In this document: positions 1 to 5,985 of the stretch, piece after piece
Layout: every line of letters begins with the position of its first letter
Position numbering within the stretch: position 1 is the stretch's first letter
DNA from: UBA4615 sp035628395
GTDB taxonomy: Bacteria; Pseudomonadota; Gammaproteobacteria; Burkholderiales; Burkholderiaceae_E
Assembly: GCA_035628395.1 (NCBI GenBank)
Contig: DASPJX010000082.1
Span: 1 to 9,664, forward strand
Length of the DNA stretch: 9,664 nucleotides
Direction: 5' to 3'
Made by a program: the position numbers and the translations under genes
The notes under the pieces: generated by a model
Told to the model about the DNA's origin: nothing
What the model saw: the letters and a program-made list of their open reading frames with translations, nothing else
Databases searched by the model: none

Positions 1-510
1 GAGCAGCGAGCGCACGATGCGCACGTCCGCCATGTCCACGGTGAGTTCGCCCGCACGCGTGGCCCTGAGGCAATCGAGCGCGAGCATCAGCGCCTCGAGG
101 TCGGCCTCCAGGCCCGCGTGACCGTAGAGCTCGGCGCCCACCTGCAGCGGCTCGCGGGTCGACAGCGGGCCGGCCGGGCGCGCCTGCAGCACGCTGCCCG
201 CGTAGCACAGCCGCACGACGCCCTCGCGGTCGAGCAGGTGCGCGTCGATCCGCGCGACCTGCGGCGTGATGTCCGCGCGCAGCCCCATCGTGCGGCCGGA
301 CAGCTGGTCGATCAGCTTGAACGTCTTCAGGTCGAGGTCGCGACCGCTGCCGGTCAGCAGCGACTCGATGTACTCGATCATCGGCGGCATCACCAGCTCG
401 TAGCCGTACGCGCGGTACAGGTCGAGCAGGCGTCGACGCAGCTCCTCGATCCGCCGCGCCTCGCTGGGCAGGATGTCGGAGATGCTCTCGGGAAGGAGCC
501 AGCGGGGCAT
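1..510 (-). CDS. hisZ: HisZ, ATP phosphoribosyltransferase regulatory subunit (N-terminal part, cut by window edge)
   Basis: The 170 visible codons begin with MPRWLLPESISDILP at the ATG ending at 510 and run off the left edge without a stop. The fold is that of a class II histidyl-tRNA synthetase (RADITPQVARI at about 78-88, the motif 2 region at about 102-130). However, the motif 2 FRHE of the HisS encoded in this same window aligns without gaps to LQAR here (residues 108-111), so the catalytic arginine is lost. That is the mark of HisZ, a synthetase paralogue without aminoacylation activity. From family knowledge, HisZ pairs with the short form of HisG to make the first enzyme of histidine biosynthesis in the cytoplasm and carries histidine feedback sensing. 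No strong Shine-Dalgarno is visible, and the start follows the DUF2065 stop by 38 bases. purA commonly follows in related genomes, but it is outside this window. Confidence 0.95.
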   Translation of the reverse strand, partial: MPRWLLPESISDILPSEARRIEELRRRLLDLYRAYGYELVMPPMIEYIESLLTGSGRDLDLKTFKLIDQLSGRTMGLRADITPQVARIDAHLLDREGVVRLCYAGSVLQARPAGPLSTREPLQVGAELYGHAGLEADLEALMLALDCLRATRAGELTVDMADVRIVRSLL

Positions 511-528
511 CGGTCGGTCGGGAACGGT

Positions 529-546
529 GCGCGTCGCGCGACGCGC
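529..546. repeat. 18-bp perfect GC-rich palindrome in the DUF2065-hisZ gap
   Basis: The bases GCGCGTCGCGCGACGCGC equal their own reverse complement. As RNA they could fold into a 7-bp stem with a 4-base loop. The palindrome fills half of the 38-base gap, 2 bases after the DUF2065 stop and 18 bases before the hisZ start. There is no following T-run, so it is not a classical intrinsic terminator. It could stabilise the upstream message, attenuate hisZ, or be chance in very GC-rich DNA. Confidence 0.5.
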
Positions 547-548
547 GA

Positions 549-737
549 TCAGGCGCCGAGCGCGAGCAGCAGCACGCCCGCCAGCATCGCGGACAGGCCC
601 ATGAAGCGGATCTGGCCGTCGCGCATCGCGGCGATGCGCCGCATCGCCTCGCGCCAGCCCGTCGGCGAGACGAGGGGCAGGACCCCCTCGATCACCAGCA
701 TCAGGCCGAGCGCGGCGAGCAGCGACGAGGCGGACAT
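549..737 (-). CDS. DUF2065 family small inner-membrane protein (YjeT-like)
   Basis: This 62-residue protein has two hydrophobic segments (about 4-23 and 45-61) joined by a short basic loop containing the family-like stretch SPTGWREAMRRIAAMRDGQI. DUF2065 proteins, called YjeT in E. coli, are about 60-65 residues and typically sit directly after hflC, as here. No biochemical function is established. Position suggests a link to the HflKC-FtsH membrane complex, but that is inference. The chosen start is the ATG ending at 737, which puts the first hydrophobic helix at the usual place. A GTG ending at 749 overlaps the hflC stop as GTGA and would add four residues. Such overlaps often mean translational coupling, so either start is possible. 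There is no clear Shine-Dalgarno for the ATG. Confidence 0.88.
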   Translation of the reverse strand: MSASSLLAALGLMLVIEGVLPLVSPTGWREAMRRIAAMRDGQIRFMGLSAMLAGVLLLALGA

Positions 738-745
738 CGCCGCGT

Positions 746-1642
746 TCACTTGCCGCGCGCCGCGCCGCCCTGCGGGCCGCCCGCGCCACGGAAGTAGCGG
801 AAGAACTCCGAGTCGGGGTCGAGCACCAGCACGTCGCTGCGGTTGCGGAAGCTCGAGCGGTAGGCCTCGAGGCTGCGGTAGAAGCTCGCGAACTCCGGGT
901 TCTGGCCGAACGCCTCGGCGAACAGCGCGGACGCGCGCGCGTCGCCCTCGCCCTTCAGCCGCTGCGCGTCGCGGTAGGCCTCGGCGATGATCACGTCGCG
1001 CTGGCGATCGGCGTCGGCGCGGATCTTCTCGGACTCGGCCGCGCCGGTGGCGCGCCGCTCGTTGGCGACGCGCTTGCGCTCGGACTGCATCCGGTCGAAC
1101 ACCCGCTCGGACACCTCGGGCGCGAAGTCGACGCGCTTGAGCCGCACGTCGATGACCTCGGCGCCGATCTGCTTGGCGTCCTCGTTCATCCGGGTGCGGA
1201 TCGAGTCGATCAGCTCCTCGCGCTTGCCGGAGATCACGTCCGACACGGTCTTGCGCGCGACCTCGTTGTTCAGCGAGTCGCGCAGGCTGCGCTGCAGCCG
1301 GTCGCTCGCGATCAGCTCGCTGCCGCCCACCGACACGAAGAAGCGGCGCGGATCGGCGATCCGCCACTTCACGAAGGTGTCGATCTGGACGTTCAGCTTC
1401 TCGGAGGTGATGAAGCGGTCGACGTCGGCGGTGTCGATCGTCAGGATCCGGTTGTCGAAGTACTGGACGTTCTGGAACGGCGGCGGCAGCTTGAAGTGCA
1501 GCCCGGGCTTGGCGATGACCTCCTTGATCTCGCCGAGCGCGAAGACCACCGCGTACTGGCGCTGGTCGACGATGAACAGGGTGGTGGAGGCGATGCCGAG
1601 CACCACCAGCAGGCCGATCAGGATCGGTACGACGCGATTCAT
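746..1642 (-). CDS. hflC: HflC, SPFH/prohibitin-domain modulator of FtsH
   Basis: The 298-residue product has one N-terminal membrane anchor (about 5-25), then an SPFH/band-7 domain (about 27-190) opening with DQRQYAVVFALGEI, and then a charged helical region (about 180-245) rich in Arg, Glu and Ala. HflC forms a large periplasm-facing cage with HflK around the inner-membrane AAA protease FtsH and restrains its access to membrane substrates. The SPFH name 'protease' in old annotations is misleading, because no protease active site is present. The ATG ending at 1642 is preceded by GAGGA seven bases upstream, which fixes the start. The gene follows hflK by only 13 bases and ends in a possible GTGA overlap with DUF2065, so it is clearly part of one operon. 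The C-terminus ends in a Gly-rich tail, slightly short of the E. coli length of about 334. Confidence 0.97.
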   Translation of the reverse strand: MNRVVPILIGLLVVLGIASTTLFIVDQRQYAVVFALGEIKEVIAKPGLHFKLPPPFQNVQYFDNRILTIDTADVDRFITSEKLNVQIDTFVKWRIADPRRFFVSVGGSELIASDRLQRSLRDSLNNEVARKTVSDVISGKREELIDSIRTRMNEDAKQIGAEVIDVRLKRVDFAPEVSERVFDRMQSERKRVANERRATGAAESEKIRADADRQRDVIIAEAYRDAQRLKGEGDARASALFAEAFGQNPEFASFYRSLEAYRSSFRNRSDVLVLDPDSEFFRYFRGAGGPQGGAARGK

Positions 1643-1649
1643 GGTGCGT

Positions 1650-1654
1650 TCCTC
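1650..1654 (-). promoter_or_regulatory. Ribosome-binding site of hflC
   Basis: GAGGA on the minus strand lies seven bases before the hflC ATG, just inside the 13-base hflK-hflC gap. It supports the ATG ending at 1642 over the longer upstream extension, which would run through the hflK C-terminus in another frame. Confidence 0.7.
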
Positions 1655-1655
1655 G

Positions 1656-2945
1656 TCAGCGGCCGGACTCGCGGTCGCGGCTGCGCAGGCCGTCGCGCGC
1701 CGGGGACGGGGCCGCCGGCGGGGCGTCGACGCGCGGCTCGGCGGGCGACGCCGGCGCGCCGGCCGCACCGCCCTGCCCGCCGCCCTGCTGCAGCAGCCGG
1801 TCGAGCGGCAGGTAGAGCAGGTTGCTGTTGGCGCGGGAGTCGACGAGCACCTTGCTGGTGTTGGAGAAGATCTGCTGCATGGTGTCGATGTAGAGACGCT
1901 CGCGGGTCACCTGCGGCGCCTTCGCGTACTCGACCAGCACCTGACGGAAGCGCGAGGCGTCGCCCTCGGCGGTGGCGATCGAGCGCTCCTTGTAGCCCTC
2001 GGCCTCCGCGGCCAGGCGCGACGCCGTGCCGCGCGCCTTCGGGATCACGTCGTTCGCGTACGCGCGGCCCTCGTTGATCAGGCGCTCGCGGTCCTGCGCG
2101 GCCTTGTTCGCGTCCTCGAAGGCGGCCTGCAACTGCTCGGGCGGCTGCGCCTGCTGGACGGTGACGTCGACGACGCCGACGCCGACGCGGTAGCGCTCGA
2201 GGATGGACTGCATCACGCGCAGCGCGTCGCGCGCGACCTGCTCCTTCTCCTCGTACAGCACCTTGTCGATGCCGGTCGTGCCGATGACCTCGCGCATCGC
2301 GGTCTCGGCGGCCTGGCGCACGACCTCCTCGGGCGCGCCGCCGAGGTTGTTGTTGAACAGGTAGGCCTTCGGGTCGGCGATCCGGTACTGGACCGCGAAC
2401 TGCACGTCGACGATCGCCTGGTCGCCAGTGAGGATCAGCGACTCGCGCGGCACCTTGTTCTTCACGTTGGTCCGGTAGCCGACCTCGACCTGGCGCAGCC
2501 GCTGGACGTCGACCGGCTCGGCGGTCTCGATCGGGGCCGGCAGGCGCCACTTGAAGCCCGCGGTCTCGACCATGTACTTGAACTCGCCGAAGCGCAGGAT
2601 CGCCGCGGCCTGGCCTTCCTGGATGATGTAGAAGCCGCTGCCGAGCCAGAGCAGGAACGCGATGCCCGCGATCAGGCCGAGGCCCGCGCCCGCGCTCTTC
2701 ATCGAGGGCAGCTGCGGGCCGCCGCCGGCGCCGCGCGGCGGCTCGCCGCCGCCCTTGCCGAACATCCGGTTGAGGCGACGGTTGAAGTCGCGCCAGAGCT
2801 CGTCGAGATCGGGCGGTCCGTCGTTGTTGTTGTTGTTGCCGCCCCCCGGCCGCTGGCCGGGACGCGAGTCGTCGGGCCCGGACGAGCCGCTGCGGCCCCA
2901 GCCCGGGTCATTGAGCGACAGGAGAGCGCGAATTCGGGTCAACAT
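1656..2945 (-). CDS. hflK: HflK, SPFH/prohibitin-domain modulator of FtsH
   Basis: The 429-residue product has the layout typical of HflK. A disordered Gly/Asn-rich cytoplasmic N-terminus (NDPGWGR at 12-18, five Asn at 37-41, DLDELWRDFNRRLNRMFG at 46-63) comes first. A single membrane helix follows (about 87-108), then the SPFH domain (about 108-290) with YIIQEGQAAAILRFGEF at its start and the HflK-like TGDQAIVDVQFAVQYRIADP at 173-192. A helical region and a Pro/Ala-rich tail (about 388-420) end the protein. It pairs with HflC to form the cage around FtsH. E. coli HflK is 419 residues, so this is full length. The start chosen is the ATG ending at 2945, inside the end of hflX (38-base overlap), because the LSLNDPGWGR sequence soon after it is the usual N-terminus. 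No good Shine-Dalgarno precedes it, which suggests coupling to hflX translation. The next in-frame ATG upstream (2996) is less likely. Confidence 0.96.
   Translation of the reverse strand: MLTRIRALLSLNDPGWGRSGSSGPDDSRPGQRPGGGNNNNNDGPPDLDELWRDFNRRLNRMFGKGGGEPPRGAGGGPQLPSMKSAGAGLGLIAGIAFLLWLGSGFYIIQEGQAAAILRFGEFKYMVETAGFKWRLPAPIETAEPVDVQRLRQVEVGYRTNVKNKVPRESLILTGDQAIVDVQFAVQYRIADPKAYLFNNNLGGAPEEVVRQAAETAMREVIGTTGIDKVLYEEKEQVARDALRVMQSILERYRVGVGVVDVTVQQAQPPEQLQAAFEDANKAAQDRERLINEGRAYANDVIPKARGTASRLAAEAEGYKERSIATAEGDASRFRQVLVEYAKAPQVTRERLYIDTMQQIFSNTSKVLVDSRANSNLLYLPLDRLLQQGGGQGGAAGAPASPAEPRVDAPPAAPSPARDGLRSRDRESGR
2823..2837. repeat. (GTT)5 trinucleotide repeat encoding five asparagines in HflK
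   Basis: Five identical AAC codons in a row (GTT on the plus strand) encode Asn 37-41 of HflK, in the unstructured cytoplasmic N-terminus. In DNA this GC-rich, the AT-leaning pure repeat stands out and could vary in copy number by slippage without shifting the frame. Confidence 0.85.
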
Positions 2946-4155
2946 CGGGCGTGCCGTTGGGAAGGTGCCGGGCAGCCGAAGGGAGTGCCTCGGCATCGTC
3001 TGGGGCGTCTGGGTCGATGGATTCGTCGTCGCGGGGGGCGGCATCCTTGCGCTCGCCGCGCTCGGTCTCGACCGCGGCGCGCAGCGCGTCGCGCAGCGCC
3101 TCCAGCCCCGCGCCCGTCCGGGCGCTGACGGACAACCGGCGGATGCTACCACAGCCGTCGAGCTGGATTTCCGCCGGCAGCCCCGCCTCGTCGATCTTGT
3201 TCCAGACGACCCACTGGGGGACGCCCTCGGCCCCGATCTCGGCGAGCACGCGCTCGACCTGGTCGACCTGCTCCTCGCGATCGGGCGCCGCCGCGTCGAC
3301 GACGTGCAGCAGCAGGTCGGCCTCGGCGGTCTCGTCGAGCGTGGCGCGGAACGCGGCGACCAGCTGGTGAGGCAGGTCGCGCACGAAGCCCACGGTGTCG
3401 GACAGCACCAGCTCGGCGCCGGGGCCGACCTCGAGCCGGCGCGACAGCGTGTCGAGGGTCGCGAACAGCTGGTCGGCCGCGTAGGTGCCCGCACCCGTCA
3501 GCGCGTTGAACAGCGTCGACTTGCCCGCGTTGGTGTAGCCGACCAGCGAGACCGTGAACGCCTCGCGGCGCTCGCGCGACTTGCGCCGCGTGCGCCGCTG
3601 CCGCTCGCTGCGGTCGAGCCGCTCGCGCACCTGCTTGATGCGCGCGGCGAGCATCCGCCGGTCCATCTCGAGCTGCGTCTCGCCCGGGCCGCCGCGCACC
3701 CCGATGCCGCCGCGCTGGCGCTCCAGGTGGCTCCAGGCCCGCACCAGCCGCGACGACTGGTGCCGCAGCCGCGCGAGCTCGACCTGCAGCTTGCCCTCGG
3801 TGCTGCGCGCGCGCTGGCCGAAGATGTCGAGGATCAGCTCGGTGCGGTCGAGCACGCGGACCTTCCAGAGCCGCTCGAGGTTGCGCTGCTGGATCGCCGA
3901 GATCTCGTGGTCGAAGAGCACCAGCTGCACGCCGGCGGCCTCGATCGCCGCGCGGATCTCCTCGGCCTTGCCCTTGCCGACGTACAGGCCCGGGTCGGGC
4001 CGGGCCCGATGGCAGACGATCCGGTCGACGGGCTCGTGTCCCGCCGACGTCGCGAGCGCGGCGAGTTCGTCGAGCGAGGCGTCGTCGCGCTTCTCGCGCC
4101 CGATCGCGACCGCGACGAGGAGGGTGGAACGGGAGGGGGGGTTGGGGGTGTTCAG
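2908..4155 (-). CDS. hflX: HflX, ribosome-associated GTPase (probable CTG start)
   Basis: Counting from the proposed start, the 415-residue protein has the HflX N-terminal domain (about 12-185, with LYVGKGKAEEI at about 57-67 and GGPGETQLE at 155-163). A basic coiled helix follows (about 165-200), then a G domain with GYTNAGKST (206-214), DTVGF (253-257), NKID (319-322) and SA (344-345). The acidic, probably disordered tail from about 360 overlaps the hflK start. HflX splits stalled or heat-damaged 70S ribosomes in the cytoplasm. No ATG, GTG or TTG occurs in frame between the hfq gene body and the GTG ending at 3930, and starting there would delete the conserved first 75 residues. The CTG ending at 4155 overlaps the hfq stop as CTGA and gives a family-like N-terminus, so I use it. 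The identity is certain, the start is not. Confidence 0.93.
   Translation of the reverse strand: MNTPNPPSRSTLLVAVAIGREKRDDASLDELAALATSAGHEPVDRIVCHRARPDPGLYVGKGKAEEIRAAIEAAGVQLVLFDHEISAIQQRNLERLWKVRVLDRTELILDIFGQRARSTEGKLQVELARLRHQSSRLVRAWSHLERQRGGIGVRGGPGETQLEMDRRMLAARIKQVRERLDRSERQRRTRRKSRERREAFTVSLVGYTNAGKSTLFNALTGAGTYAADQLFATLDTLSRRLEVGPGAELVLSDTVGFVRDLPHQLVAAFRATLDETAEADLLLHVVDAAAPDREEQVDQVERVLAEIGAEGVPQWVVWNKIDEAGLPAEIQLDGCGSIRRLSVSARTGAGLEALRDALRAAVETERGERKDAAPRDDESIDPDAPDDAEALPSAARHLPNGTPDVDPNSRSPVAQ
4122..4148 (+). other. G-quadruplex-capable G-tract at the 5' end of hflX
   Basis: The plus strand carries four G-tracts (4122-4124, 4131-4133, 4135-4141 and 4144-4148) with spacers of 6, 1 and 2 bases, which fits the G3+N1-7 quadruplex pattern. 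For hflX, whose coding strand is the minus strand, this is the template strand, and the mRNA is correspondingly C-rich (a C7 run within codons 5-7). Folding is predicted from pattern only. Confidence 0.45.
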
Positions 4156-4388
4156 CTTTCCGGGCTTTCTTGCTGGAAGTTGACGGCGCGCGCCGGCACG
4201 ACGGTGGAGATCGCGTGCTTGTAGACCATCTGCGTCACGGTGTTGCGCAGCAGGACGACGTACTGGTCGAACGACTCGATCTGGCCCTGGAGCTTGATGC
4301 CGTTGACGAGGTAGATGGAGACCGGAACGTGCTCCTTGCGCAGCAGGTTCAGGAACGGGTCTTGTAGTAGTTGCCCTTTGTTGCTCAT
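4152..4388 (-). CDS. hfq: Hfq, RNA chaperone
   Basis: This 78-residue Sm-like protein is nearly identical to canonical Hfq across the core. It contains LLQDPFLNLLR (7-17), the proximal-face pocket residues Q9, D10 and the YLVNGIKLQGQIESFDQYV stretch (26-44), and the Sm2 motif YKHAISTVVP (56-65, with K57 and H58). The position of E. coli Phe42 is Tyr43. It forms a hexameric ring that matches small RNAs with their mRNA targets and acts on poly(A) tails and riboregulation in the cytoplasm. The C-terminal tail is short (about 10 residues after the core, against about 35 in E. coli), as is common in Betaproteobacteria. GGAG five bases before the ATG ending at 4388 sets the start. A TTG-initiated extension would cover the promoter. 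The gene lies between der and hflX, its usual place, and its stop overlaps the proposed hflX start. Confidence 0.98.
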   Translation of the reverse strand: MSNKGQLLQDPFLNLLRKEHVPVSIYLVNGIKLQGQIESFDQYVVLLRNTVTQMVYKHAISTVVPARAVNFQQESPES

Positions 4389-4393
4389 GGCGG

Positions 4394-4397
4394 CTCC
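4394..4397 (-). promoter_or_regulatory. Ribosome-binding site of hfq
   Basis: GGAG lies five bases upstream of the hfq ATG. It supports the 78-residue form and rules against the 18-residue longer reading that begins at a TTG ending at 4442. Confidence 0.7.
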
Positions 4398-4414
4398 GAT
4401 TCGTTCGAGTAGTT

Positions 4415-4443
4415 GGTATGGGGGCGCGTCACCGGGTTTCAAC
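4415..4443 (-). promoter_or_regulatory. Candidate sigma-32 (heat-shock) promoter of hfq
   Basis: On the minus strand the gap before hfq contains GTTGAAA (4443-4437) and CCCCATAC within the CCCCATACC that ends at 4415. Fourteen bases separate GTTGAA from CCCCAT. The RpoH consensus in E. coli is about CTTGAA, 13-17 bases, CCCCAT, so the -10 core matches fully and the -35 in five of six. The same TTGAAA could also serve sigma-70 (TTGAAA, 16 bases, CATACC), with a weaker -10. A start about 7 bases below the -10 would give a leader of roughly 20 bases holding the GGAG site. E. coli hfq is known to have sigma-32 promoters, which makes this reading plausible. No experimental support is available here. 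Confidence 0.5.
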
Positions 4444-4493
4444 GCCCCGGCCGGCCGACTCTACCGAAATCGATGGCGGATCGCCAGCGAGCG

Positions 4494-4517
4494 CCGGACG
4501 GCGGAAGGGCCGTCCGG
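4494..4517 (-). terminator. GC-rich hairpin downstream of der
   Basis: CCGGACGGC and GCCGTCCGG form a perfect 9-bp inverted repeat around a 6-base loop, starting 10 bases after the der stop and lying upstream of the hfq promoter candidate. There is no U-run on the hfq-proximal side, so termination would be imperfect or factor-assisted. The hairpin could also protect the 3' end of the der message. Position argues for a boundary between the der-side and hfq-side transcription units. Confidence 0.45.
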
Positions 4518-4527
4518 GAGGCCCCGT

Positions 4528-5970
4528 TCAACCTTCGGCGTACGGGTTGCGCGAGGTCCTGAACTCGATGCGCAGCGGCGTGCCCTGCAGCGAGAAGCGG
4601 TCGCGGAACCAGCCCTCGAGGTAGCGGCGGTAGCCGTCGGAGATCCGGTCCAGCGCGTTGCCGTGGATCACGACGATGGGCGGGTTCTGCCCGCCCTGGT
4701 GCGCGTAGCGCAGCTTGGGGCGCGACACCCCGCGGCGCGGCGGCTGCTGGCGCTCGACCGCTTCCTGCATCGCGCGCGTGAGGCGCGGCGTCGACAGCTT
4801 CGCGGTCGCGGCCGCGTACGCCTCGTCGACCGAGCGCATCAGCGCGCCCACGCCCTTGCCCTCGGTCGCGGTCAGGTAGTGGATCTTCGCGAACGCGGTG
4901 AGGAAGCCGAGCTTGCGCTCGAGCTCGATCTTGATCCGGTCGCGCCGATGGCCGTCCGCGAGGTCCCACTTGTTGATGCCGATCACCACCGCGCGACCCG
5001 CCTCGAGGATGAAACCGGCGATGTGGGCGTCCTGTTCCGCGACATCCTCCGACGCGTCGAGGAGCAGCACGCACACGTGACTGTCCTCGATCGCCTGCAG
5101 GGTCTTCACCACCGAGAACTTCTCGATGGTGTCGGTGACCTTGCCGCGGCGCCGCACGCCCGCGGTGTCGACCAGCGTGTACGGCCGGCCGGCGCGCTCG
5201 AACTCGACCGCGACCGAGTCCCGGGTCGTGCCCGGCTGGTCGAACGCGATCATCCGCTCCTCGCCGAGCAGCGTGTTGATCAGCGTCGACTTGCCGACGT
5301 TCGGGCGGCCGACGACCGTCACGCGCACGCGGCGCGGCGTCGCGTGCACCGGCGCGGCGGCGGGCGCGCCGGCGCCCTCCCCGGTCGCGGCGTCGACCGC
5401 GGCGAGCTCGGCCTCGGTCGGCGGCGGCGCGTCGGGCGCCGGCGCCTCCTCCGGCTCGGCCGGCGCGGCCGCCTCGGGCAGCGCCTCGTCGATCATCTCG
5501 CGCACGCCGTCGCCGTGCGCCGCGGAGACCGCGTACGGCCGGCCCAGCCCGAGCGACCAGAAGTCGGCGATCGCCTGCTCGCGCGGCATGCCCTCGGTCT
5601 TGTTGACCGCCACCACGAAGCGCGCCGCGGTCTTGCGCAGCTCGTTCGCGATGTCGCGATCGCGCGCGGCCATCCCCTCGCGGCCGTCGACGACGAACAC
5701 GACGAGGTCCGCCTCGATCACCGCCTGCCGGGCCTGGCGCGCCATCTCCGCGGCGATGCCGGTCCGGGCCACCGGCTCGAAGCCGCCGGTGTCGATGACG
5801 ATGAAGCGCCGGTCGCCGACGCGGCCCTGCCCGTAGTGGCGATCGCGGGTCAGCCCCGGGATGTCGGCGACGAGCGCCGCACGGCTGCGGGTCAGCCGGT
5901 TGAACAGCGTCGACTTGCCGACGTTCGGGCGGCCGACCAGCGCGACGACCGGCATCGGGGAGGAGCTCAT
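4528..5970 (-). CDS. der: Der (EngA), double-GTPase ribosome assembly factor
   Basis: This 480-residue protein has two consecutive G domains and a C-terminal KH-like domain, the unique Der layout. G domain 1 has GRPNVGKST (13-21), DTGG (60-63), NKTE (123-126) and SA (149-150). An Ala/Pro/Glu-rich linker spans about 164-210. G domain 2 has GRPNVGKST (221-229), DTAG (268-271) and NKWD (333-336). The KH-like part runs from about 365 to 480, with GQNPPIVVIHGN around 427-438. Der is essential for maturation of the 50S subunit in the cytoplasm. G4 of the first domain ends in Glu rather than the usual Asp. I recall similar NKxE in related Betaproteobacteria, so it is probably normal there. The start at 5970 is set by GAGGA ten bases upstream. 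The inner ATG ending at 5955 has no such site. The gene follows bamB by 13 bases. Confidence 0.98.
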   Translation of the reverse strand: MSSSPMPVVALVGRPNVGKSTLFNRLTRSRAALVADIPGLTRDRHYGQGRVGDRRFIVIDTGGFEPVARTGIAAEMARQARQAVIEADLVVFVVDGREGMAARDRDIANELRKTAARFVVAVNKTEGMPREQAIADFWSLGLGRPYAVSAAHGDGVREMIDEALPEAAAPAEPEEAPAPDAPPPTEAELAAVDAATGEGAGAPAAAPVHATPRRVRVTVVGRPNVGKSTLINTLLGEERMIAFDQPGTTRDSVAVEFERAGRPYTLVDTAGVRRRGKVTDTIEKFSVVKTLQAIEDSHVCVLLLDASEDVAEQDAHIAGFILEAGRAVVIGINKWDLADGHRRDRIKIELERKLGFLTAFAKIHYLTATEGKGVGALMRSVDEAYAAATAKLSTPRLTRAMQEAVERQQPPRRGVSRPKLRYAHQGGQNPPIVVIHGNALDRISDGYRRYLEGWFRDRFSLQGTPLRIEFRTSRNPYAEG

Positions 5971-5980
5971 GCGGATCGGA

Positions 5981-5985
5981 TCCTC
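5981..5985 (-). promoter_or_regulatory. Ribosome-binding site of der, overlapping the bamB stop
   Basis: The minus strand reads TGAGGA, in which the bamB stop TGA (5986-5984) shares bases with the GAGGA site for der. Ribosomes ending bamB would arrive on the der initiation site, which suggests translational coupling. It also decides the der start in favour of the ATG ending at 5970. Confidence 0.65.

Noticed and set aside
987..3128. A 713-codon plus-strand frame antisense to hflC and hflK
   Set aside because: No family features. The opposite strand encodes well-supported SPFH proteins, so this is a codon-bias shadow.
1656..3494. A 612-codon version of hflK extending through hflX
   Set aside because: The extra part is hflX read in another frame. 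HflK homology begins near the ATG ending at 2945.
2908..3930. A 340-residue HflX starting at the GTG ending at 3930 as the main product
   Set aside because: It would discard the conserved N-terminal stretch including LYVGKGKAEEI, which is clearly coding. Kept only as a possible short form.
4389..4442. An 18-residue N-terminal extension of Hfq from an upstream TTG
   Set aside because: Hfq proteins begin at the MSNKGQ-type sequence, GGAG stands before that ATG, and the extension would cover the promoter candidate.
4528..5955. A der start at the inner ATG (residue 6)
   Set aside because: The bases before it show no ribosome-binding site, whereas GAGGA precedes the ATG ending at 5970.
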